From positions 1 through 35,008 of the forward strand of contig JAAAOQ010000256.1 in NCBI GenBank assembly GCA_009908845.1: 35,008 nt of DNA. The letters run 5' to 3'. Positions 25,925-33,545 of this stretch are shown here, piece by piece. The position numbers and the translations under genes are program-made. Numbering within the stretch: position 1 is the first letter of the stretch; every line of letters starts with the position of its first letter. The DNA is from Gammaproteobacteria bacterium (GTDB lineage Bacteria; Pseudomonadota; Gammaproteobacteria; Chromatiales; Chromatiaceae). The notes below the pieces were generated by a model that saw nothing but the letters and a program-made list of their open reading frames with translations, had not been told where the DNA came from and ran no database searches.

Positions 25925-26449
25925 CTACCAACCCTGCTCGGCAAGCCAGAGCCGAATGCGCAGGCCGATCCCCGATGTATAGCCAACCGTCCGATGCCGA
26001 ATCTGGCCGTCGCGATCAACGATGAAGTTGGCCGGAACCGCCCGCACACCCCAACGTTTCGCGATCTTGCCGGTTGGGTCGGCAATGGTGGGGAGGTCGA
26101 GCTCACGGTCGGCGAGATAGCTCCTGATCTCGGTTGCGGAGCCGGACTGCATCGCGATCGTGATGACCTCGTGATCGCGGCTCAGCGCGGCGATGCTGCC
26201 CTGCTCGAGTCTGCAGACCGGACACCAGGTCGCCCAGAAATGGATCAGTCTGGGCCCGGTGGCCGGCGTGTGCTGAGCGATCGGTTCCTGGGTATCGATC
26301 AGCCCAGCGGTGAGCGGCGGTGCGGGGCCCTCGACCAGCGGCCTGGTCCGATACCAGTGCACCGCGGCGAGGATGGCGGCTAGGATCAACAGCTGGAATC
26401 CCCACCGTCTGAGCTTGGGAACGACCCTTTTGAGAAACCGAGATGCCAT
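25925..26449 (-). CDS. Membrane-tethered TlpA/ScsD-like thioredoxin-fold protein
   Basis: 174 residues. One N-terminal helix (about 17-31) follows a strongly basic start, so the domain faces the periplasm. The thioredoxin-like region has the active site WCPVC with Cys76 and Cys79, and the cis-proline loop AVPANF (Pro139). The family (TlpA, ResA, DsbE, ScsD) handles periplasmic disulfides, often reducing partner proteins. AGGATAGG lies just upstream of its start. Its ATG overlaps that of the divergent exported rhodanese, in the 7-base ATGCCAT. The partner suggests a periplasmic thiol or sulfane-sulfur function (inference). Confidence 0.9.
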   Translation of the reverse strand: MASRFLKRVVPKLRRWGFQLLILAAILAAVHWYRTRPLVEGPAPPLTAGLIDTQEPIAQHTPATGPRLIHFWATWCPVCRLEQGSIAALSRDHEVITIAMQSGSATEIRSYLADRELDLPTIADPTGKIAKRWGVRAVPANFIVDRDGQIRHRTVGYTSGIGLRIRLWLAEQGW

Positions 26450-27132
26450 TGCCTATCCTGACCCCAGTCGCGCTTCTGCTCAGCCTTGCACTGCCTGCTC
26501 AGGCGGCTGATCCGAGCGCGGGGCTCTTTGATCTCGACGCCCTTGAGGTCAAGATTACCCCGACGCTGCCCTATGTCGAGGTCCCGCATGGCGAGCAGAG
26601 CGTCTTGCTGATGCGCCATCAGGACCCGGCGCACACCATCGTCTCGCCTTACCAGAAGACGGCGCGGCCCTGTCCGCCCTACTGTGTTCAGCCGATGCAG
26701 ATCGCGCCGGGGGTCGAGACTGTGGGCGAGCTCGAGCTGATCATGTATCTGCAGCAAGCTGCGGCAGCGCCGAGCGAGGTCCTCGTGATCGACTCGCGCA
26801 CCAGCGAGTGGGTCCAGCGCGGAACCATACCAGGCTCGGTCAATATCCCCTACACGCGCTTGGACCCGGCCTATGCGAGTCCCCAGCAAATCGCCGAGAT
26901 CCTGCAGTTGGAATTCGCGGCGGTGTCGATCGACGGCCTCTGGGACTTCGCCAATGTCAAGACGCTGGTGTTCTTCTGCAACGGCGCCTGGTGCGGGCAA
27001 TCGCCAACGAACATCAAGGCGCTGCTCGGCCTCGGCTATCCGGCGCACAAGCTCAAATGGTACCGCGGCGGCTTGCAGGCCTGGGAGCAGCTTGGACTGA
27101 CCACGGTTGCACCAGTCGATTCCGATCCATGA
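26443..27132 (+). CDS. Exported rhodanese-like protein
   Basis: 229 residues. A signal peptide (residues about 1-22, ALPAQAA) precedes an N-terminal region with a CPPYC pair (Cys77, Cys81), then one rhodanese domain: VLVIDSRTSEWVQRGTIPGSVNIPY, the active-site region VFFCNGAWCGQS with Cys179 and a second Cys183, and KLKWYRGGLQAW near the end. The rhodanese Cys accepts sulfane sulfur; location would be periplasmic. Two separate Cys pairs are unusual and could be reduced by the divergent CPVC protein. The only possible start in frame is ATG 26443, because a stop lies 12 bases upstream. Its 3' end faces the minus-strand binding-protein gene with a 4-base gap. Confidence 0.9.
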   Translation: MPLPILTPVALLLSLALPAQAADPSAGLFDLDALEVKITPTLPYVEVPHGEQSVLLMRHQDPAHTIVSPYQKTARPCPPYCVQPMQIAPGVETVGELELIMYLQQAAAAPSEVLVIDSRTSEWVQRGTIPGSVNIPYTRLDPAYASPQQIAEILQLEFAAVSIDGLWDFANVKTLVFFCNGAWCGQSPTNIKALLGLGYPAHKLKWYRGGLQAWEQLGLTTVAPVDSDP

Positions 27133-27136
27133 TCGG

Positions 27137-27985
27137 CTATCCAACCCGGATCTGGACCGGCACCCATCGGCCGATCAGTCTTTTCAGCCGTCCTGAACGG
27201 TGCCATTCGGCGAGGATGCGATCGATCTCGCGCTTTAGGTGACGATCCTCGCTGCGGATCACCACCCGCAGCCGGGTGTGGGTCAGCGGTCGGTAGAGAG
27301 CGGTAAGCTCGGTTTCTCGCGGATCGGCGGCCAGTCGCCAGGCCGTCGTCGCGTCGTGGATGAAGAGGTCGATCTGGCCTGCTCGCAATGCGGCGAGTCC
27401 TTCTTTGGGTCCAGCGAGTGGAACCCGCTCCGCGCGCGCGAACCGCGCCTGAACCAGCCGAGCGCCCAAGCTGCCGCGCTCGTAACCGATCCGAGCGGTG
27501 GAAAGCTCGAGATCGAGCAAGCGTGGGAACCGGTTGAGGTCGTCGCTGCGGATGAGGGCCATTTGGCCAGTCGCGAGCACGGGCGTGCTGGTTGCGAGGC
27601 CAAAGGCGTCCAGGTCAGCGGGCGGCAGCCGGGAGAACATCAGATCGATGCGACCGCCGCGAAGCGCGTCGATGAGCCGGCCCTCGGGCAGGCGCCGGAG
27701 CCGAAGCTCACGCTCGAGCGCTGTGGCCAGGGCGCGCGCTAGATCGATCTCCAGGCCCATGAGAACGCCGGCCCGGGTGAAGGCATAGGGGGCTCCGTCG
27801 GCGCTGATCCCGATCGCGAGCGTTGCGCTGTGCGGCCTGTTCTCGGCGGCGATACTGGCTGAGACCAGCATTAGGAGCCCTGAGCACAGTGAGAAGAGCG
27901 CTGCGCTTGAAGACCGTGCCAGCCTTGCGGTGACAGGCTCAGTCGCCGGGCAGGATCGGTGTTGTTGCGCCTTGCTCCGGGTCAC
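27137..27985 (-). CDS. Family-3 periplasmic substrate-binding protein
   Basis: About 280 residues. A hydrophobic signal (ALFSLCSGLLMLVSASIAAE) precedes the bilobed domain: LAIGISADGAPYAFTRAGVLMGLEIDLARALA, the RGGRIDLMFSRLPP region, and LAALRAGQIDLFIHDATTAWRLA. This is the amino-acid/ion-channel-type solute-binding fold (PBPb). No permease or ATPase is adjacent, so it may be a sensor or a partner of a distant transporter. The start is uncertain: GTG 27985 is used, which overlaps the cysG stop at 27939 by 47 bases; a longer GTG start at 28033 is also open. Translation coupling to cysG is likely. Confidence 0.8.
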   Translation of the reverse strand: MTRSKAQQHRSCPATEPVTARLARSSSAALFSLCSGLLMLVSASIAAENRPHSATLAIGISADGAPYAFTRAGVLMGLEIDLARALATALERELRLRRLPEGRLIDALRGGRIDLMFSRLPPADLDAFGLATSTPVLATGQMALIRSDDLNRFPRLLDLELSTARIGYERGSLGARLVQARFARAERVPLAGPKEGLAALRAGQIDLFIHDATTAWRLAADPRETELTALYRPLTHTRLRVVIRSEDRHLKREIDRILAEWHRSGRLKRLIGRWVPVQIRVG

Positions 27986-29366
27986 GCTCGATACTGAACC
28001 AGGCCAGCTTATCCCGAAGTCGCACCACTTCACCGACGATGATCAGGGTCGGCGGCTCCGGGGGATCTGTTTCGACCTCGTCGATGATCGTCGCCAGTGT
28101 TCCAGCGTAGACCTTCTGCATGTGGGTGGTCCCCTGTTGCACCAACGCGACCGGCATCTCCGGTGAGACGCCGTGCGCGATGAGCTGCTCGACGATCTTG
28201 GGCAAGCCGACCAACCCCATGTAGAAGACGACGGTCTGGTTCGGTTGCGCGAGCTGCGGCCAATTCAGATCGATGCTGTGATCCTTCAGGTGACCGGTGA
28301 CGAAGGTCACAGACTGGGCGTAGTCGCGATGCGTGAGCGGAATACCGCCATAGCAGGCGCAGCCGTTGGCTGCAGTGATGCCGGGCACGACCTGGAATGG
28401 CACGCCCTCTGCGGCCAGGGTGTCGATCTCCTCGCCGCCGCGGCCGAAGATGAATGGATCGCCACCCTTGAGCCGGAGCACCCGGTGCCCCTCTTTGGCG
28501 AGCCGTGCGAGCAGGCGGTTGATCTCCTCCTGGCGCATCGTATGCTGATTGCGCTGCTTGCCGACATAGATGTGCTCGGCATCCCGGCGCACCATGTCGA
28601 TGATCGGCTTGGCCACGAGCCGGTCGTAGACCACGACATCGGCCTGCTGCATTAGCCGCAGTGCGCGGAAGGTCAGCAGGTCCGGATCGCCGGGACCGGC
28701 GCCGACGAGGTACACCTCGCCAACGCTCGACTGCGTTCCCGCTGCGAGCTCCTTCTCCATCGCCACATGCGCCTCGGCGAGATGGCCGGAGAAGATTCGC
28801 TCGGCGACCCCGCCTTGGAGCACCCGGTCCCAGAAGCGGCGGCGGTCGCGCTGTTGCGCGAAGCGGGCCTTGACCTTATCGCGGTAATCGGCGCAGAGCT
28901 CGGCGAGCCGCCCGTAACCGGCCGGCACCAGTGATTCGAGGCGCGCGCGGATCATGCGTGCGAGCACCGGCGAAGCGCTGCCGGTCGAGACCGCGACCAC
29001 AACCGGCGAGCGGTCGATGATCGAGGGCATGATGAAGCTGCAATCCTCGGGTTGATCGGCGACGTTGACCGGGATCTGGCGGGCATTGGCCAGCTCGCCG
29101 ATGTGGCGGTTGACGGCACGGTCATCGGTGGCCGCGATGACCAGGCGCATGCCCTCGAGGTCTCCGTCCTCGAACCGCCGCGCCCGATAGTGGATCTCGG
29201 ATTCATCGACTCGGGCGCGGAATTCGGCCGTCAGCTCTGGGGCGACGACGGTGATGGCGGCGCCGGCCCGGCGCAGGTTCTCCAGCTTGCGGAGCGCGAT
29301 CGGGCCACCCCCGATGACGAGGCAGGGCTTGGCTTTGATATCGAGAAAGATGGGTAGATGTTCCAT
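27939..29366 (-). CDS. cysG: Trifunctional siroheme synthase CysG
   Basis: 475 residues. The N-terminal module is the precorrin-2 dehydrogenase/ferrochelatase part: VIGGGPIALRK (NAD site, from residue 18), VDQ-type segments and SFIMPSIIDRSPVVVAVSTGSASPVLARMIR. The C-terminal module is uroporphyrinogen III methyltransferase: VYLVGAGPGDPDLLTFRAL, VVVYDRLV, LKGGDPFIFGRGGEE, PGITAANGCACYGGIPLTHR. It makes siroheme, the cofactor of sulfite reductases including DsrAB. The start is at 29366; rhodanese, tusA and dsrE2 lie divergent about 270 bases away. The family-3 binding protein gene overlaps its end. Confidence 0.96.
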   Translation of the reverse strand: MEHLPIFLDIKAKPCLVIGGGPIALRKLENLRRAGAAITVVAPELTAEFRARVDESEIHYRARRFEDGDLEGMRLVIAATDDRAVNRHIGELANARQIPVNVADQPEDCSFIMPSIIDRSPVVVAVSTGSASPVLARMIRARLESLVPAGYGRLAELCADYRDKVKARFAQQRDRRRFWDRVLQGGVAERIFSGHLAEAHVAMEKELAAGTQSSVGEVYLVGAGPGDPDLLTFRALRLMQQADVVVYDRLVAKPIIDMVRRDAEHIYVGKQRNQHTMRQEEINRLLARLAKEGHRVLRLKGGDPFIFGRGGEEIDTLAAEGVPFQVVPGITAANGCACYGGIPLTHRDYAQSVTFVTGHLKDHSIDLNWPQLAQPNQTVVFYMGLVGLPKIVEQLIAHGVSPEMPVALVQQGTTHMQKVYAGTLATIIDEVETDPPEPPTLIIVGEVVRLRDKLAWFSIERDPEQGATTPILPGD

Positions 29367-29592
29367 CGTTGGCGATGTCTCTTCCGACGGGATGCTGTTA
29401 AGCAGGATGCCGCGGTCTCGGGCTCGCCCGATCCATATCGGTCGCAGCGCTGTCCATCACGGCGGCCAGCGATCATGCTGGCGACGCTGACGACTGGAAT
29501 ACCGCGGCGATCAGACCAATGATCATACGCCGAGCGCGCCCCATTTGGTGCTCGGTCGTGTCCCCTCCAGGGGAGACGAAAGCATACTGACA

Positions 29593-29601
29593 TGTTAATA
29601 T
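29593..29601 (+). promoter_or_regulatory. Putative extended -10 element upstream of rhodanese
   Basis: TGTTAATAT at 29593-29601 fits an extended -10 (TGnTAtaaT-like), 32 bases before the GTG start. CTGAAATACTT (29603-29613) follows directly. Confidence 0.4.
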
Positions 29602-29633
29602 ACTGAAATACTTGGTGATTGGGTAGCGTAACC

Positions 29634-29960
29634 GTGGTCACAGAGATCGATTCCGAAAGCTTACAAGCACGGCTGACGAGCGGCGATGACATCCTGCTGG
29701 TGGATGTCCGCACGCCGTCGGAGGTCGCGCAAGGGGCGTTGCCGAACGCCATCCACATACCCATGGCGGTGATTCCGGTGCGGTCGAACGAGCTGCCGCG
29801 CGATCGCGATGTCGTGGTCTACTGCCGCAGCGGCGCGCGCTCCTACCACACCTGCCAGTTCCTCGCCCAGCAGGGCTTCGAGAACGCCATCAATCTGCGC
29901 GGCGGCATCATCGCTTGGGCGCGGCACGGGTACGAGATTGCGCCGCTTGAGTCCGGCTGA
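29634..29960 (+). CDS. rhd: Single-domain rhodanese of the rhd-tusA-dsrE2 cluster
   Basis: 108 residues, cytoplasmic (no signal). The rhodanese pattern is VDVRTPSEVAQGALPNAIHIP, and the active-site loop CRSGARS with Cys64. In Allochromatium the rhd-tusA-dsrE2 trio was shown to pass persulfide sulfur in the cytoplasm, with the rhodanese loading TusA. GTG 29634 is used (MVTEIDSESL); an in-frame TTG at 29619 would add five residues. Neither has a strong ribosome binding site. TusA follows after 171 bases. Confidence 0.9.
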   Translation: MVTEIDSESLQARLTSGDDILLVDVRTPSEVAQGALPNAIHIPMAVIPVRSNELPRDRDVVVYCRSGARSYHTCQFLAQQGFENAINLRGGIIAWARHGYEIAPLESG

Positions 29961-30006
29961 GCACTCGGATCGGCCCCGGTCCCGGCTCGGTTGCTGCTCG
30001 TCGATG

Positions 30007-30035
30007 TTGCCTTTTTGGCCGGTTTCGGCTAAAAA
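30007..30035 (+). promoter_or_regulatory. Putative promoter upstream of tusA
   Basis: TTGCCT at 30007-30012 and TAAAAA at 30030-30035 are 17 bases apart. Together with the 171-base gap after the rhodanese gene this suggests tusA and dsrE2 can be transcribed separately. Confidence 0.45.
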
Positions 30036-30131
30036 TCAGAAGCTTCGTTTGTGCTGAAATACTTAAGCAGAAACGTGGGTCTTAGGTAGAAACAGTTTGC
30101 TGGTTTGCAAACGTAAATAGAGGTTTAAGCG

Positions 30132-30362
30132 ATGGCAGACTTTGATCAAGAACTCGACGCAAGCGGCCTCAACTGCCCACTGCCGATCCTGCGTGCGAAG
30201 AAGACGCTCAACAGCATGGACGCGGGTCAGGTGCTGCATGTGATTGCGACCGATCCGGGCTCGGTGAAGGACTTCGACGCCTTCTCCAAGCAGACCGGTA
30301 ACGAGCTGATGGAATCGAAAGAGGACGGCGGTAAGTTCTACTTCATGATCAAGAAGGCCTGA
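30132..30362 (+). CDS. tusA: Sulfur carrier protein TusA
   Basis: 76 residues, typical size. The CPxP motif is at 15-18 (NCPLP), with the sulfur-carrying Cys15, and LRAKKTLNSMDAGQVLHV follows. TusA passes persulfide sulfur between sulfurtransferases; in sulfur oxidisers it feeds the Dsr or sHdr routes. It is between rhodanese and dsrE2, the arrangement described for Allochromatium. AGAGG at 30119-30123 precedes the ATG by eight bases. Confidence 0.95.
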   Translation: MADFDQELDASGLNCPLPILRAKKTLNSMDAGQVLHVIATDPGSVKDFDAFSKQTGNELMESKEDGGKFYFMIKKA

Positions 30363-30429
30363 GCCGCGCTCGATCTCCTCAAATAACATGAGCAGGGGCT
30401 CGGCGAACGGGCTCCAACGGGAGGAAACG

Positions 30430-30909
30430 ATGGACGAAAAGAAACTGGCCATCATCGCCACCAAGGGCTCGCTCGATTGGGCCTACCCACCCTTCATCCT
30501 GGCGTCGACCGCTGCTGCGCTCGGCTACGAGTCCCAGATCTTCTTCACCTTCTATGGCCTGCAGTTGTTGAAGAAGAAGCTGGACCTGCAGGTCACCCCG
30601 CTCGGTAACCCCGGGATGCCGATGCCCATGGGCATGGATAAGTGGTTCCCAGTGCTGGGCATGACCCTGCCGGGCATGCAGGGCATGATGACCGGGATGA
30701 TGAAGAAGAAGATGAAGGACAAAGGGGTCGCCAGCATCGAAGACCTGCGCGATCTATGCCAAGAGGCTGACGTCAAGCTGATCGCCTGTCAGATGACCGT
30801 GGATCTGTTCGATATGGATTCATCCGAGTTCATCGACGGTATCGAATACGCCGGCGCCGCGGCGTTCTTCGAGTTCGCTGGCGAGAGCGACATCTGTCTC
30901 TACATCTGA
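30430..30909 (+). CDS. dsrE2: DsrE2-type sulfurtransferase-associated protein
   Basis: 159 residues. The DsrE/F-like fold start MDEKKLAIIATKGSLDWAYPPFILASTAAALGY, the FFTFYGLQLL region and a Met/Lys-rich middle (MQGMMTGMMKKKMK) match DsrE2. Cys110 and Cys120 are present, the latter in the IACQM context that corresponds to the conserved active Cys. The hydrophobic middle segment around 68-92 has been taken as a membrane contact in the family. GGAGGAA at 30419-30425 supports the start. It completes the rhd-tusA-dsrE2 set; a hairpin at 30985 follows. Confidence 0.93.
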   Translation: MDEKKLAIIATKGSLDWAYPPFILASTAAALGYESQIFFTFYGLQLLKKKLDLQVTPLGNPGMPMPMGMDKWFPVLGMTLPGMQGMMTGMMKKKMKDKGVASIEDLRDLCQEADVKLIACQMTVDLFDMDSSEFIDGIEYAGAAAFFEFAGESDICLYI

Positions 30910-30984
30910 TCCGGCATCGTTGGTCTGCTTCCGCCTCGGATTGCTCTCAACGGGGCTTCAGAGGTGAGCAGCAGCGAAGAGAAA

Positions 30985-31003
30985 GCCGCTCCTCTGGAGC
31001 GGC
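30985..31003 (+). terminator. Hairpin between convergent dsrE2 and FadL-like genes
   Basis: GCCGCTCC (30985-30992) pairs perfectly with GGAGCGGC (30996-31003) around TCT. It is placed between convergent genes; no T run is seen. Confidence 0.5.
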
Positions 31004-31083
31004 CGTCAACGTCCCACGGCGGCATGGCCGCGCATTGGGGAACAATAGCGGTGTCGGATGCCTAGGCTGAGGGTGTCCCTGTG

Positions 31084-32364
31084 TCAGGGTCCGTCGAACG
31101 ATCGGCTGATCTCCAACCCGATCAGGTGGGCATGAGCGTCGTAATCACCGTCGATAGCGTCGGTGCCGTTGATCTCGCCGCCGAGGGTATAGGGCGTCCT
31201 GCTCCGATAGTTGCGCTCCTCGAATAACACATACATGTAGCCAGCCTCTACCTGCCAGCCGTTGCCGAGGTCGTGGCCCACGCCGACACCGAATAGATGG
31301 CGATCACTGTCGGGGACCCTGGCGCTGAAGTGCCCGTCGCCTTGTGGCGTCTCGTCATACGAATAACCGAATCGGAGCTGGGTCCGGTCTTGCAGCTGGT
31401 ATGTCAGGCCTAGCCGATAGGCATTCGCATCGTCCCACTCGTTTCGGTCCCGAAGGATCGTTGATCCGTCCAGGTCGCCTATCACCTTGATCTCGTCGAA
31501 GCTGCTCCATCCGTTGCGCGTCCAGTCGAACTCGACAGCGAGCGCCGGTGTGAACTCGTAGCGGACGCCGAGCTGCAGACGCCAGGGGATCTCCAGATCG
31601 AGCTCCGCGGTCTGGCTCGGTGGCAAGGCGCCGGCTATGACCATGGTCGGTTCGAGCGCGCTATAGGTCCCGTCGACCCGGGCGGTCGCGCTGGAGTGAA
31701 AGTTGATTCCGGCGCTGAACGGTCCGGTCACGTAGAGCGCGCTCAGGTTGAAGCCCCAGCCGGTGCCGTCGCCCTCCAGTGCGGTGATCGATGAGTCCAG
31801 CTCGGCCGATTTGACCCAGTAGATGTCCGCACCGGCAGAGACCGCAAGCTCATCGGAGACCGTGTAGGTGACCGTCGGCGTGAAATCCAGGATCTCGAGG
31901 TTGCTCCGTGTTGGTTCCGGGCCTGGCAGCGCCGCGCTGCCTGCAAGTGCCGGAAAGGTACCAGTGCTCCAGCGGGTCTCGAGGCCGAAAGGGGCGTTGA
32001 TGCTGAGGCCGGCCCACCAGCGCTCGTCGAGCCGGATTGCGGCCTGGACCATCGGTGCCGCGAGCCAATCGGCACCCTCGCTGTCATGGCTGCCGCTGGC
32101 GGTCTCGACCGAGAAGCTCGGTCCGATCAGTAGGCTGCCGATGCTTAGCCAGCTGCCTTGATGGAAGGCCATAGCGGCCGGATTGTACGGAACGGCACCT
32201 CGATCGCGTGGGTTGGCGACCAGTGCATTCGCCATTCCAACACCTGCCGTCGAGATCTCGGGGACTGCGAAGCCCGATCCAAACGCCTGCGGGACAATGC
32301 AAAGACTCATGATCAGCCCTGCGACCCTTGGGTACGACCGACCGGCTTGGTGCTTCTCGAACAT
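31084..32364 (-). CDS. FadL/OmpP1-family outer membrane transporter
   Basis: 426 residues. A signal peptide (VAGLIMSLCIVPQAFGSG) is followed by the FadL N-terminal hatch signature FAVPEISTAGVGMANALVANPRDRGAVPYNPAAMAF, which includes the NPA motif. The rest is alternating beta-strand sequence (WGFNLSALYVTGPFSAGINFH, LQLGVRYEFTPALAVEFDW) ending in a strand. The family imports hydrophobic compounds such as long-chain fatty acids or aromatics across the outer membrane. Its ligand is unknown. GAGGAGGT just before the ATG gives strong translation initiation. It is convergent with dsrE2 and divergent from a LysR regulator, which may control it. Confidence 0.93.
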   Translation of the reverse strand: MFEKHQAGRSYPRVAGLIMSLCIVPQAFGSGFAVPEISTAGVGMANALVANPRDRGAVPYNPAAMAFHQGSWLSIGSLLIGPSFSVETASGSHDSEGADWLAAPMVQAAIRLDERWWAGLSINAPFGLETRWSTGTFPALAGSAALPGPEPTRSNLEILDFTPTVTYTVSDELAVSAGADIYWVKSAELDSSITALEGDGTGWGFNLSALYVTGPFSAGINFHSSATARVDGTYSALEPTMVIAGALPPSQTAELDLEIPWRLQLGVRYEFTPALAVEFDWTRNGWSSFDEIKVIGDLDGSTILRDRNEWDDANAYRLGLTYQLQDRTQLRFGYSYDETPQGDGHFSARVPDSDRHLFGVGVGHDLGNGWQVEAGYMYVLFEERNYRSRTPYTLGGEINGTDAIDGDYDAHAHLIGLEISRSFDGP

Positions 32365-32615
32365 GCAGTGACCTCCTCAGGCCCCGGTGAGCGCTTTGTT
32401 GCGTTTCTTTTACCGATCTGGATGCTGTGGTGAATCTACACCAGGGTGTTGTAGAAAGCCAGCCCTGTTGCTATTTCGTTCTTTATGCGGAGCAGACCGG
32501 CCCCATCATTCCGCCTAGACGAGCGACAAATAACGCAGCTTACCCTGTTGAGCCAGGCTGGGTTAGAAGGGCTTATGCTATAAATCAGTAGGATGGGCTC
32601 GGCATTGAGGAGACC
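32365..32615. promoter_or_regulatory. Divergent region between the FadL-type and LysR genes
   Basis: About 250 bases holding both promoters. CTATAAAT near 32579 is a possible -10 for the LysR gene. I could not fix a clear T-N11-A LysR operator by eye, although LysR proteins usually bind such divergent regions. Confidence 0.4.
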
Positions 32616-33521
32616 ATGGCAGACCGCAGACTGCAGGTGTTTCACACCGTTGCCCGGCTGATGAGCTTTACGAAAGCGGCCGAGGCGCTGCATATGACGC
32701 AGCCGGCGGTGACCTTTCAGGTCCGACAGCTGGAAGAGCAGTTCAACACGCGGCTGTTCGATCGGGGGCGCAACCGCATCAGCTTGACCGATGCCGGTAA
32801 GCGGGTATTTGAATATGCGGATCGCATCTTCGCGCTCTACGCCGAGATGGAGCAGGGCGTGCGCGAGCTCACCGGCGATATCAGCGGCTCGTTGACGATC
32901 GGTGCCAGTACGACGATCGCCGAGTACATGCTTCCGACCCTGCTCGGCGACTTCAAGAAGCGCTATCCCGAGATCGCGATCCATCTGAAGGTCTCCAATA
33001 GTGAGGGTATCGTCTCCCTGGTCGAGCGCAATGCGATCGATCTCGGCGTGGTCGAGTCGCCGGTGTCCAACCGCAACCTCGTGGTCGAGACCTGCAAGCA
33101 GGACGAACTGGTCGCGATCGTGCCGCCGACCCACGACCTGGCGCCCCTAGGCCCCGTCGCCTGTCGGCGCGTGCTCGACTACCCCTTCATCTGTCGGGAG
33201 GAGGGGTCGGGAACGCGCGAGGTCATCAATGATTATCTCGACGGGATGTTCGGCGGGGCGGGTGTGCTCAAGGTGGCGATGGAGCTGGGCAGCCCGGAGG
33301 CCGTTAAGGGCGCTGTCGAGGCTGGCATGGGGGTGTCGATCGTCTCCAAGGCAACGGTTCAGAAAGAGCTCAAGCTCGGGACCCTCGTCGCATTGAGGCT
33401 CGAGCCGCCGCTGTTCCGGCCGTTCTCGTTCGTTCATCAAAAGCAGAAGTTCAAGATCCGTGTGATGGAGGAGCTGCTTGAATTCGCTAGGACCTACTGC
33501 AAGGGCCGTATGCTCAAATAG
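32616..33521 (+). CDS. LysR-family transcriptional regulator
   Basis: 301 residues. N-terminal winged helix-turn-helix (RRLQVFHTVARLMSFTKAAEALHMTQPAVTFQ... with the recognition helix region) and a C-terminal two-lobe effector domain (GSLTIGASTTIAEYMLPTLL, REEGSGTREVIND, GSPEAVKGAVEAGMGVSIVSK). It belongs to the CysB/CbbR/YeiE-like branch; some close relatives are labelled selenium-metabolism or sulfite-response regulators, but the ligand is not known. GAGGAG precedes the ATG. It is divergent from the FadL-type gene, the most likely target. The gene for an unknown protein follows after 24 bases. Confidence 0.92.
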   Translation: MADRRLQVFHTVARLMSFTKAAEALHMTQPAVTFQVRQLEEQFNTRLFDRGRNRISLTDAGKRVFEYADRIFALYAEMEQGVRELTGDISGSLTIGASTTIAEYMLPTLLGDFKKRYPEIAIHLKVSNSEGIVSLVERNAIDLGVVESPVSNRNLVVETCKQDELVAIVPPTHDLAPLGPVACRRVLDYPFICREEGSGTREVINDYLDGMFGGAGVLKVAMELGSPEAVKGAVEAGMGVSIVSKATVQKELKLGTLVALRLEPPLFRPFSFVHQKQKFKIRVMEELLEFARTYCKGRMLK

Positions 33522-33545
33522 AACGCCGGGTCGCGTTGACCGGGG

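Noticed and set aside
27239-27742. Plus-strand frame of 167 codons over the family-3 binding-protein gene
   Set aside because: Antisense to a recognisable gene with clear domain motifs; no motif of its own.
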